NCBI GenBank assembly: GCA_002336985.1
Contig: DDFE01000094.1
Span: 8,244-13,608 of the forward strand
Length of the DNA stretch: 5,365 nucleotides
Origin: Sphingomonadales bacterium UBA1936
GTDB lineage: Bacteria; Pseudomonadota; Alphaproteobacteria; Sphingomonadales; Sphingomonadaceae
Direction: 5' to 3'
Shown here one piece after another: positions 1-5,365 of this stretch (positions within the stretch are counted from its first letter, which is position 1; each line of letters starts with the position of its first letter). A program made the translations under genes and the position numbers. A model generated the notes under the pieces. That model ran no database searches, had not been told where the DNA came from, and saw only the letters and a program-made list of their open reading frames with translations.

Positions 1-1116
1 CTGGGCGCGAACATCAGTTCGGCCGGCGGCCTCGACCGTTCGGGTGTCGGCCTTTACGCGCTGACCGCCAATCTCGCGCCTTCACTCGATCTGCTCGCCG
101 ACATCGTCCGCAATCCGGCATTCGATCCCAAGGAAGTCGAACGTCTGCGCGCGACGCAACTGGCAGGCATCTCCGCACAACTCAGCCAGCCGCAGGGGAT
201 CGCCAACGCTATCCTGCCGGGCAAGCTCTATGGCGATGCCTACCCCTATGGCCGCCCGTTCAGCGGTCTCGGTACGCCGGCGAGCGTAAAGGCAATCACG
301 CGCGACGCGATCGTGAATTTCCAGCGCGGCTGGCTGGTGCCAGACAAGGCGGCGATCTTCGTCGTGGGCGACACGACCATGGCCCAGTTGAAGCCGCTTC
401 TCGACGAGCGTTTCGGCAAATGGCCGTCGAACCGCATGGCGCGCCCGCAAAAGAATTTCGACGCGGCACCGCTCGCACCGTCCGCGACGAAGATCTACCT
501 CGCCGACCGTCCGCAATCGCCGCAGTCGGTAATCGCCGGCGGCCATGTGTTGTCGATCACCGGCAAGGATCCGTCGGTGCTGGTGCTCAATCAGGCGAAT
601 GCGGTGTTGGGGGGCAACTTCCTGTCCCGCCTCAACATGGATCTGCGCGAGACGAAGGGCTGGTCCTATGGCGTGCGTAGCGCGGTGCAGTCGTTTGAAA
701 ATCGCGTGCCGTTCATCATCACTGCACCTGTCCAGGCCGACCGCACCGGCGATTCGGTGAAGGCGCTACTCGACGACGTGAAGCTGTTCCTGGGAACACA
801 GGGCGTGACCGCGGAAGAGCTGGAGCGCACCACCAACAACAGCGTGCGCCAACTGCCTGGCCAGTTCGAAACATCGGACGCGATCATGACCGCGATGCAA
901 CGCATCGTGTATATGAAGCGCCCGGACAATTATTATGAAACCCTCGCCGGCCAGTATCAGAAGATGACCGCGAAGGACCTTGACGCTGCGATCCGCGCTG
1001 CTGTCGATCCGTCCAAGTTCGCGATCGTGGTTGTGGGCGATGCCGCGAAAGTGAAACCGCAACTCGACAAGCTCGGCATTCCGGTCGAGCAGGTCGAGCT
1101 TCCGGCGTCGAAATAA
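1..1116 (+). CDS. M16-family (pitrilysin-like) zinc peptidase, C-terminal part, 5' end outside window
   Basis: The frame is open from base 1 to the TAA at 1114-1116, giving 371 residues of a protein whose start lies upstream. The fragment begins in an M16 alpha/beta domain (LGANISSAGGLDRSGVGLYALT, then a helical stretch with NPAFDPKEVERLR). It continues into the C-type M16 domain (PF05193 type), recognised by GGNFLSRLNMDLRETKGWSYG at about residues 203-224, which is the conserved RxxxGxxYG-like segment that shapes the substrate cavity. No HxxEH zinc motif is present in the visible part. It must either lie upstream, or this is the inactive second half of a tandem M16 protein, as is common in roughly 900-residue sphingomonad members. 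Such proteins are typically periplasmic, but the signal peptide is outside the window. The next gene starts 25 nt downstream with its own ribosome site and is probably co-transcribed. The family call is strong; exact substrate is unknown. Confidence 0.92.
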   Translation: MGANISSAGGLDRSGVGLYALTANLAPSLDLLADIVRNPAFDPKEVERLRATQLAGISAQLSQPQGIANAILPGKLYGDAYPYGRPFSGLGTPASVKAITRDAIVNFQRGWLVPDKAAIFVVGDTTMAQLKPLLDERFGKWPSNRMARPQKNFDAAPLAPSATKIYLADRPQSPQSVIAGGHVLSITGKDPSVLVLNQANAVLGGNFLSRLNMDLRETKGWSYGVRSAVQSFENRVPFIITAPVQADRTGDSVKALLDDVKLFLGTQGVTAEELERTTNNSVRQLPGQFETSDAIMTAMQRIVYMKRPDNYYETLAGQYQKMTAKDLDAAIRAAVDPSKFAIVVVGDAAKVKPQLDKLGIPVEQVELPASK

Positions 1117-1127
1117 CGTCCCGTCTT

Positions 1128-1134
1128 AAAGGAG
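1128..1134 (+). promoter_or_regulatory. Ribosome binding site of the 102-aa gene
   Basis: AAAGGAG is a near-perfect Shine-Dalgarno sequence 7 nt before the ATG at 1142. It lies in the 25-nt gap after the peptidase stop, and it decides the start in favour of 1142 over the TTG at 1139. Confidence 0.75.
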
Positions 1135-1141
1135 AGAATTG

Positions 1142-1450
1142 ATGTCCAATGCCGCAGGTCAATGGGATTGCGTGGTCAAATCGCCGCTGGGCGAACAGCA
1201 GTCGGTGCTGACCGTCAACGATAATGGCGACGGCACCTGGTCGGGTACCAATGCAGGTGCGATGGGCTCGCTCGACTGCAACGACGGCAAGATCGACGGG
1301 GACAAGATCACCTGGACGATGGACATGAAGGTTCCGATGCCGATCCTGCTCGAATGCGAAGCAACGATCGATGGCGACACGCTGACCGGCGGGGTCAAGG
1401 CCGGGATGTTCGGAACCAGCCCGATGTCGGGGACGCGGGTCAAGGCCTAA
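1142..1450 (+). CDS. Small beta-rich protein of unknown function (102 aa)
   Basis: This is a complete 102-residue reading frame. I chose the ATG at 1142 because AAAGGAG (1128-1134) lies 7 nt before it; a TTG one codon upstream is a worse start. The protein has no signal peptide and no membrane segment. The pattern is short beta strands joined by Gly/Asp-rich turns: GQWDCVVKSPLGEQ at the N-terminus, DNGDGTWSGTNAGAMGSLD in the middle, then WTMDMKVPMPILLECEATIDGDTLTGGVKAG and a terminal SGTRVKA. The G-x-W start and the closing G-T-R suggest a small lipocalin-like or avidin-like barrel. That is inference from sequence texture, not a recognised family. Three cysteines (10, 46, 72) are present. It follows the M16 peptidase gene by 25 nt, suggesting one transcript, and its stop overlaps the purK stop by 4 bp on the opposite strand. 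Function unknown. Confidence 0.8.
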   Translation: MSNAAGQWDCVVKSPLGEQQSVLTVNDNGDGTWSGTNAGAMGSLDCNDGKIDGDKITWTMDMKVPMPILLECEATIDGDTLTGGVKAGMFGTSPMSGTRVKA

Positions 1451-2514
1451 CGAAGGCGCGTCACATGGCCCATCTTGCGGCCGGGACGCGCTTCACCCTT
1501 GTCGTAGAGATGGACATGCGCGCCAGGTTCGGCGGCGAGCGCTTCCCAGTCATGGGCATCGGCGCCTATCAGGTTGCGCATCTCCGCCCCTGACCGGACC
1601 AGCGCCGTATCGCCGAGCGGCAGGCCACAGATCGCGCGGATGTGGTTTTCGAACTGCGAGGTGAGTGCGCCCTCGATCGTCCAGTGCCCGCTGTTGTGCA
1701 CGCGGGGCGCCATTTCATTGAAGACCGGGCCGTCCGGGCTAGCGAAGAATTCGAGGGTCAGCACGCCGACATAGTCGAGCGCGTCGGCGATCCGCACGGC
1801 AATCGCCTTTGCTTCGCCGACCTGTGCCAGCACCGCGGCGTGCGGTGGCACGGTCGATGTGTCGAGGATGCCGTCCTTGTGCACATTCCCGGCCACGTCC
1901 CAAACCATGCTCGATCCGTCCTGCCCATGTGCGACGAGGACGGAGAATTCGTGTTCGAACGGCACCATGGCTTCGAGGATCGCCGGCTGGCCGCCGATCG
2001 CCGTCCATGCTGCATCGACATCCGCAGCGCTGTGGATCCGTGCCTGCCCTTTGCCGTCATAGCCGAAACGCGTCGTCTTCAGGATAGCGGGGATGCCGAC
2101 TGCCGCGATTGCTGCATCGAATTCCGCACGCGAACTGACCGCATGCCAGGCCGCTGTCCGCGCGCCATGCTGCGCAGCAAAGCTCTTTTCGGTGATCCGG
2201 TCCTGTGACGTGCGTAGTGCCGCAAGCGGAGGAAACAGGCCAACTTTATCTCCAACTGCCTCGAGCGGCCCGGCGTCGATGTTCTCGAATTCGTAAGTCG
2301 CGACGTCGACCGATGTTGCAAACGTCGACAGTGCGTCGCGGTCGCCAAAGTCGCCGACGGTCAACTTTGCTGCAACAAGTGAGGCGCAGCAATCGGGGTC
2401 GGGATCATAGATATGGCAACGATAGCCGAGGGGTGCCGCGGCCAGCGCCAGCATGCGGCCCAATTGCCCGCCGCCGATGATTCCGATGGTGCTGCCTGGC
2501 GCGATCGTTTTCAT
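1447..2514 (-). CDS. purK: N5-carboxyaminoimidazole ribonucleotide synthase (PurK)
   Basis: PurK converts AIR, bicarbonate and ATP to N5-CAIR in cytosolic de novo purine synthesis, handing the product to PurE. The 355-residue protein has the usual family length and shows the ATP-grasp layout. It has an N-terminal nucleotide-fold segment GIIGGGQLGRM (11-21), YEFENI (74-79), RTSQDRITEK (101-110) and the ATP-binding loop KTTRFGYDGKGQ (146-157). FEHEFSVL (186-193) and the metal/substrate segment FNEMAPRVHNSGHWT (265-279) follow, with the C-terminal GRKMGHVT (345-352). I chose the ATG at 2514. It gives the MKTIAPGST start close to the glycine-rich loop, leaves 10 nt after the purE stop, and has GAGCAGG (2520-2526) 5 nt upstream. 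A longer reading from 2565 would add 17 unconserved residues and overlap purE by 41 nt. It is the second gene of a purE-purK operon, and its stop overlaps the convergent 102-aa gene. Confidence 0.97.
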   Translation of the reverse strand: MKTIAPGSTIGIIGGGQLGRMLALAAAPLGYRCHIYDPDPDCCASLVAAKLTVGDFGDRDALSTFATSVDVATYEFENIDAGPLEAVGDKVGLFPPLAALRTSQDRITEKSFAAQHGARTAAWHAVSSRAEFDAAIAAVGIPAILKTTRFGYDGKGQARIHSAADVDAAWTAIGGQPAILEAMVPFEHEFSVLVAHGQDGSSMVWDVAGNVHKDGILDTSTVPPHAAVLAQVGEAKAIAVRIADALDYVGVLTLEFFASPDGPVFNEMAPRVHNSGHWTIEGALTSQFENHIRAICGLPLGDTALVRSGAEMRNLIGADAHDWEALAAEPGAHVHLYDKGEARPGRKMGHVTRLR

Positions 2515-2524
2515 TGCGGCCTGC

Positions 2525-3013
<489 letters not shown>

Positions 3014-3019
3014 CGTCTA

Positions 3020-3025
3020 CCTCCC
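3020..3025 (-). promoter_or_regulatory. Ribosome binding site of purE
   Basis: Read on the minus strand, GGGAGG lies 6 nt before the purE ATG. It sits just outside the left arm of the palindromic element, which begins at 3040, so folding of the element would not directly cover it. Confidence 0.7.
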
Positions 3026-3072
3026 GTTGCGGCGCGCCTAGGGCCCAAACCCGACCATGACAATGGCCGTGA

Positions 3073-3167
3073 TTGCCCTGTGACGCCCGCCGGTGAGGAG
3101 CGGTGCGCGGCGCGGGCTGGTAGCCCGTGCAAGCATCGCGACGCGCCCGGCGGGCGTCACAGGGCAA
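3073..3167. repeat. Inner perfect 21-bp inverted repeat (branch 1 of the composite element)
   Basis: Positions 3073-3093 (TTGCCCTGTGACGCCCGCC then GG) match the reverse complement of 3147-3167 without error, leaving a 53-nt loop. The left arm begins on the base right after the outer arm ends, so the two stems stack or form a junction. In the loop, a smaller hairpin pairs 3110-3118 with 3122-3130 (core CGGGCT / AGCCCG, loop GGT, one G-T wobble). A 4-bp hairpin CCGC-GAA-GCGG follows at 3168-3178. Confidence 0.85.
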
Positions 3168-3186
3168 CCGCGAAGCGGCGGGCGTC

Positions 3187-3266
3187 TTTTGGCGCAGGGC
3201 GTCGTCGCTCGTCAGTCGCGGGGGCATAGCCCCGCTCGCCTCCTCGCTCCACACCCTGCACCAAAA
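3187..3266. repeat. Third inverted repeat of the composite element (branch 2)
   Basis: TTTTGGCGCAGGG (3187-3199) pairs with CCCTGCACCAAAA (3254-3266) at 12 of 13 positions. Inside it, GCGGGG (3218-3223) pairs with CCCCGC (3230-3235) around a 6-nt loop. This makes a second extended arm beside branch 1 within the outer stem. Confidence 0.7.
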
Positions 3267-3334
3267 TCCATCCCGTCACGGCCGTTGTCATGGTCGAGTT
3301 TGGGCCCTGATCCGCACGCTTCGACGCAAATCAG

Positions 3335-3363
3335 AGGATATGGTTACGCTGCAATGCACCCAA
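3335..3363 (-). promoter_or_regulatory. Possible sigma70-type promoter for purE-purK
   Basis: On the minus strand, TTGGGT (3358-3363) and TATCCT (3335-3340) are separated by 17 nt. They match the consensus hexamers at 3 and 4 of 6 positions. It is the best pair I found upstream of purE outside the palindrome. If real, transcription would begin near 3328 and the purE leader would be about 315 nt, containing the whole palindromic element. Weak evidence from sequence alone. Confidence 0.25.
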
Positions 3364-3368
3364 ATTGG

Positions 3369-3397
3369 TTGACATATGGCAGGACTCGGGCGTTGAT
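3369..3397 (+). promoter_or_regulatory. Possible promoter for the GGDEF gene
   Basis: TTGACA at 3369-3374 is a perfect -35 hexamer. The best-placed -10, GTTGAT at 3392-3397 (17-nt spacing), matches only 3 of 6 positions. Transcription would start just before the ATG at 3406, giving an almost leaderless mRNA. This would fit the absence of a clear Shine-Dalgarno sequence, but it remains a guess. Confidence 0.25.
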
Positions 3398-3405
3398 CGG
3401 GCACC

Positions 3406-3996
3406 ATGGCACAGCTTGCCCAGTTTCCTGCGACCATCGGCGATTCGCTTGAATCGTTGAAAGAGGAAAACGACGCCCTGCGTCGGGAGATGCGCGCGCT
3501 CGAAATCCGGCTGGGCGAACTCGAACGGCTGGCCGACAGCGACACACTGACACCGTTGCTCAACCGCCGCGCCTTCCTGCGCGAAGTGTCGCGATGCATC
3601 GCGCGGTTCGAACGTCACGGCACGCCGGTCATCGTGATGATCGCCGACCTCGACGGGTTGAAAGCTATCAACGACGAGTCCGGGCATCAGGCGGGCGACG
3701 CGGTGCTGATGCATGTCGGCTATACGCTGAAGACGCAGTTGCGCACGATCGACACCGTTGCGCGAATCGGCGGCGATGAGTTCGGGATGATCCTCGAGGA
3801 ACTCGACCTCGATTCGGCGGAGGCCAAGGCGCGTTCGCTATCGGCGTCGGTGGCCGAAGACACGGTCGACGGCCAGCCGGTCTCGATCTCGATCGGCTAT
3901 ACGCTGGTCCGCGCCGACGACACGCTCGACCGGATCATGGCGCGCGCGGACGAGGCGATGTACGTCCGCAAACGGGCTCAGCGCTCGCTGAGGTAA
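3406..3996 (+). CDS. Soluble GGDEF-domain diguanylate cyclase
   Basis: Predicted to make cyclic di-GMP from two GTP. The 196-residue protein has no signal peptide or membrane segment, so it is cytosolic. Residues about 14-43 form a charged heptad-like helix (SLKEENDALRREMRALEIRLGELERL), a likely coiled coil for the dimerisation that GGDEF catalysis needs. The GGDEF domain spans about 44-192. It has DTLTPLLNRRAF (46-57), the metal/GTP segment DLDGLKAIND (81-90), GHQAGDAVL (93-101), the active loop GGDEF (122-126) and SISIGYT (160-166). RTID (113-116), exactly five residues before GGDEF, is an intact product-inhibition I-site. All catalytic residues look present, so it should be active. There is no sensor domain, so the input signal is unknown. 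The ATG at 3406 is the first start after an in-frame stop at 3394-3396. Its 3' end overlaps gpmA by 19 bp. Confidence 0.95.
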   Translation: MAQLAQFPATIGDSLESLKEENDALRREMRALEIRLGELERLADSDTLTPLLNRRAFLREVSRCIARFERHGTPVIVMIADLDGLKAINDESGHQAGDAVLMHVGYTLKTQLRTIDTVARIGGDEFGMILEELDLDSAEAKARSLSASVAEDTVDGQPVSISIGYTLVRADDTLDRIMARADEAMYVRKRAQRSLR

Positions 3997-4664
3997 TAAC
4001 GGTCCAGCGCGGTCAGGTCGTCGGACAGTTCATAGACGATCGGCTGGCCGGTCGGGATTTCCAGTTCTGTGATTTCATCGTCCGGAATGTTCGACAAATG
4101 CTTGACCAGCGCGCGCAGCGAGTTGCCGTGCGCAGAGATGACGACGCGCTTGCCGGCTTTCAAATCGGGCGCGATCCGCTCTTCCCAATAGGGCAGTACG
4201 CGCGCGATCGTGTCCTTCAAACTCTCGGTGTTCGGGATCGGGATGCCCGCGTAACGACGGTCGGCCGACAGGTCGAATTCTCCGCCGGCATCTAGCACCG
4301 GCGGCGGGATGTCGAAGCTGCGGCGCCAGATCTTCACCTGATCGTCGCCATGCTTCGCCGCGGTCTCCGCCTTGTCGAGGCCGGTGAGGCCGCCATAGTG
4401 ACGCTCGTTCAGCCGCCAGTCCTTTTCGACCGGCAGCCACAGCCGCCCCATGGCCTCGAGCGCCAGATTCAGCGTCTTGATCGCGCGCGTCTGGAACGAA
4501 GTGTAGCACTGATCGAAATCCAGGCCCTTGGCCGCCATCAACTCGCCGGCTGCCGTCGCCTCTGCAATGCCCTTGTCGGTCAGGTTGACGTCCCACCAGC
4601 CGGTGAAACGGTTTTCCAGGTTCCAGGCCGACTGGCCGTGACGGATGAGGACAAGCGTAGGCAT
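3978..4664 (-). CDS. gpmA: 2,3-bisphosphoglycerate-dependent phosphoglycerate mutase
   Basis: Interconverts 3- and 2-phosphoglycerate in glycolysis and gluconeogenesis, in the cytosol. The 228-residue protein belongs to the histidine phosphatase superfamily. It has LIRHGQSAWNLENRFTGWWD at 6-25 with the phosphorylated His9, SFQTRAIKT (56-64) with its arginine, and RLNERHYGGLTGLDK (84-98) with the acid-base Glu87. PIPNTESLKDT (142-152) and SAHGNSLRALVKHL (177-190) with the second catalytic His179 follow. The length and NERHYG motif separate it from cobalamin phosphatases and from the cofactor-independent GpmI. The ATG at 4664 lies 5 nt after the stop of the acetyltransferase gene, with no clear Shine-Dalgarno sequence, so translation may be coupled to it. 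The last six codons and the stop overlap the convergent GGDEF gene. All key residues are intact. Confidence 0.97.
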   Translation of the reverse strand: MPTLVLIRHGQSAWNLENRFTGWWDVNLTDKGIAEATAAGELMAAKGLDFDQCYTSFQTRAIKTLNLALEAMGRLWLPVEKDWRLNERHYGGLTGLDKAETAAKHGDDQVKIWRRSFDIPPPVLDAGGEFDLSADRRYAGIPIPNTESLKDTIARVLPYWEERIAPDLKAGKRVVISAHGNSLRALVKHLSNIPDDEITELEIPTGQPIVYELSDDLTALDRYYLSER

Positions 4665-4669
4665 GAGTG

Positions 4670-5128
4670 TCAGAGATCCAGGTGCAGGAATTGGTTGAAG
4701 TCGGTGCGCTCGTAATCGCCGAATGCCGCGCCGTCCATAAAGCCGCGCCGCCGGTAAAGTGCCAGAGCGGGATCGAACGCCGGGCCTGATCCGGTTTCCA
4801 AACTAAGCCGCCGGTAGCCACGTTCATGGGCCACCGTGACGATGTGATCGAGCAGTGCCGCCGCCACACCTTTGCGCAGGTGTTCGGGCGCGGTGCGCAT
4901 CGACTTTATCTCGCCGTTCCCGGCATCGAGTTCCTTCATCGCGCCACAGCCGAGCAGCGCCTCGCCGTCCCATGCGGTCCAGAACGTCACGTCGGGCGCG
5001 CGCAATCGGCCTATGTCGAACGCGAACACGCTGCCGGGCGGCGAGTTCAGATGCATCTGTTCAAGGTGATAACGCAGTAGGTCGTGGACCGCCGCGCCCG
5101 ACAGGTCGTCCTCGACGATGCGGATCAC
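4670..5128 (-). CDS. GNAT-family N-acetyltransferase, GTG start
   Basis: A 152-residue acetyl-CoA-dependent acyltransferase of the GNAT fold. I chose the GTG at 5128, giving MIRIVEDDLSG. It overlaps the stop of the upstream gene as GTGA (5125-5128), a standard coupled junction, with GGAA 4 nt upstream. The ATG at 5200 would add 24 unconserved residues lying entirely over the upstream gene. Seen in order: HLEQMHLNSPPGSVFAFD (21-38), beta strands with TAWDGEALLGCGAMKEL (51-67), and EIKSMRTAPEHLRKGVAAALL (73-93). The last carries the acetyl-CoA pyrophosphate-binding R/Q-x-x-G-x-G/A loop as HLRKGVA. LETGSGPAFDPALALYRRRGF (110-130), the typical motif B end, follows. The pattern resembles the YsnE/PhnO-like subgroup, but the substrate cannot be read from sequence. 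It lies between a carboxypeptidase gene and gpmA in one cluster. Confidence 0.9.
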   Translation of the reverse strand: MIRIVEDDLSGAAVHDLLRYHLEQMHLNSPPGSVFAFDIGRLRAPDVTFWTAWDGEALLGCGAMKELDAGNGEIKSMRTAPEHLRKGVAAALLDHIVTVAHERGYRRLSLETGSGPAFDPALALYRRRGFMDGAAFGDYERTDFNQFLHLDL

Positions 5129-5365
5129 AGCGTTCCGATGATGTCGGCCAGTGTCGCCAGACAATCGCGCGCCAGTTGCTTCGACCGGGCGGGTGCCCAT
5201 CCGCGGTCGGTATCGGGTGCGTCGTCATTGTCCTTGAACGGCATTTCCAGCGTCATGGACACCGCGCCGAAGCGTTCGGCAAGCTGGTTGGTCGACATGG
5301 TCAGGTTCGCCTTGCCCGCGCTTGCGACAGGATAGCCGTGCTTGGTCTGGAAGTCGGGCGTCCGG
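5125..5365 (-). CDS. M14-family zinc carboxypeptidase (cytosolic carboxypeptidase-like), C-terminal end only
   Basis: On the minus strand the frame is open from the window edge to the TGA at 5125-5127, giving the last 79 residues of a longer protein. Recognisable are KHGYPVASAGKANLTMSTNQLAERFGAVSMTLEMPFKDN and DTDRGWAPARSKQLARDCLATLADIIGTL. The TLEMPF segment (residues 38-43, Glu at 40) fits the catalytic glutamate strand of M14 peptidases of the bacterial cytosolic-carboxypeptidase type. Those enzymes remove C-terminal residues from peptides, and their zinc ligands (HxxE and a later His) lie further N-terminal, outside the window. The stop overlaps the GTG start of the acetyltransferase by 4 bp, so the two genes are co-transcribed. 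The family call rests on this short end and is good but not certain. Confidence 0.75.
   Translation of the reverse strand, partial: RTPDFQTKHGYPVASAGKANLTMSTNQLAERFGAVSMTLEMPFKDNDDAPDTDRGWAPARSKQLARDCLATLADIIGTL

Larger units (their letters stand above)
3040..3308. repeat. 269-bp composite palindromic element with 33-bp terminal inverted repeats
   Basis: The left arm 3040-3072 (starts AGGGCCCAAAC) and the right arm 3276-3308 (ends GTTTGGGCCCT) are reverse complements at 31 of 33 positions. The two mismatches are the 12th base (C against T) and the 25th (T against C), counted from the outer end. Directly inside, with no spacer on the left, sits a perfect 21-bp inverted repeat (3073-3093 / 3147-3167). 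After it come a tiny hairpin and a third inverted repeat (3187-3199 / 3254-3266). Folded, this makes a long outer stem opening into a multi-branch junction. No transposase or coding frame is inside, and I see no clear target-site duplication (CGCGCCT on the left, GATCCGC on the right). It could be a MITE-like non-autonomous element, a BIME-type cluster of extragenic palindromes, or a structured leader RNA. The structure is seen directly; its nature is inferred. Confidence 0.85.
3014..3405. other. 392-bp divergent intergenic region between purE and the GGDEF gene
   Basis: No convincing gene lies here: reading frames crossing it have no homologous character and run through inverted repeats. Most of it (3040-3308) is one composite palindrome, described separately. 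The remaining 97 bp (3309-3405) is less GC-rich and must hold the promoters of one or both divergent genes. A perfect -35 hexamer TTGACA lies at 3369-3374 on the plus strand, and a TTGGGT-17-TATCCT pair lies on the minus strand at 3335-3363. I see no tRNA, no recognised riboswitch class and no simple terminator with a T-tract. Confidence 0.8.

Noticed and set aside
82..546. 154-codon minus-strand open frame opposite the M16 peptidase
   Set aside because: It is antisense to a well-supported peptidase frame and has no recognisable motifs or ribosome site.
1455..1491. Possible stem-loop at the purK 3' end (GCGCGT / ACGCGC with inner GGCC / GGCC) as a bidirectional terminator
   Set aside because: The stem is short with a large loop, lies inside purK coding sequence, and has no T-tract on either side.
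1642..2208. 188-codon plus-strand open frame opposite purK
   Set aside because: It is a shadow of high-GC codon bias on the antisense strand of purK. It shows no protein-family features, and purK accounts for the region.
3014..3072. Target-site duplication flanking the palindromic element
   Set aside because: The bases outside the two ends (CGCGCCT and GATCCGC) do not match over more than two positions, so no duplication can be claimed.
3376..3396. Six-codon leader reading frame (MAGLGR) just before the GGDEF gene, same frame
   Set aside because: It has no ribosome site and no run of regulatory codons or attenuator structure. An ATG followed by a stop this close is expected by chance.
3093..3452. 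Plus-strand open frame of 119 codons through the palindromic region
   Set aside because: It runs through both arms of the inverted repeats, has low-complexity Arg/Ser/Pro-rich composition, and overlaps the real GGDEF start in another frame.

Overview
The window looks like chromosomal DNA of a sphingomonad-type alphaproteobacterium (Sphingomonas or a close relative). It is GC-rich, genes are packed tightly with short or overlapping junctions, and the protein types and their order (tandem M16 protease, purEK, small GGDEF protein, dPGM-type gpmA) fit that group. The taxon is inferred from style and protein character, because no rRNA or other marker gene is present.

Layout. Positions 1-1116 (+) hold the C-terminal part of an M16-family (pitrilysin-like) peptidase, cut by the window start. 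It is followed 25 nt later by a small 102-aa beta-rich protein of unknown function (1142-1450, +). Tail-to-tail with that gene, and overlapping it by 4 bp, is the purE-purK operon on the minus strand (3013 down to 1447), which encodes the two enzymes that carboxylate AIR in de novo purine synthesis. A 392-bp gene-free region (3014-3405) then separates purE from a divergent gene on the plus strand. This region contains a striking 269-bp composite palindrome with 33-bp imperfect terminal inverted repeats and nested hairpins. The plus-strand gene (3406-3996) encodes a short soluble diguanylate cyclase: a coiled coil followed by a GGDEF domain with an intact RxxD I-site. Its 3' end overlaps the convergent gpmA by 19 bp. 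The rest is a minus-strand gene cluster, read from the right edge leftward: the C-terminal 79 aa of an M14-type zinc carboxypeptidase, a GNAT acetyltransferase that starts at a GTG within a GTGA stop/start overlap, and gpmA (2,3-bisphosphoglycerate-dependent phosphoglycerate mutase) 5 nt later.

The coding genes are mostly ordinary housekeeping or accessory enzymes: purine synthesis, glycolysis, peptidases and one signalling enzyme. I see no defence system, CRISPR array, prophage or transposase. The one structure the genes do not explain is the folded 269-bp element between purE and the GGDEF gene. It looks like a small non-autonomous repeat (MITE- or BIME-like), or a large structured RNA/DNA element in the purE 5' leader. 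Its copy number in the genome would decide between these readings.
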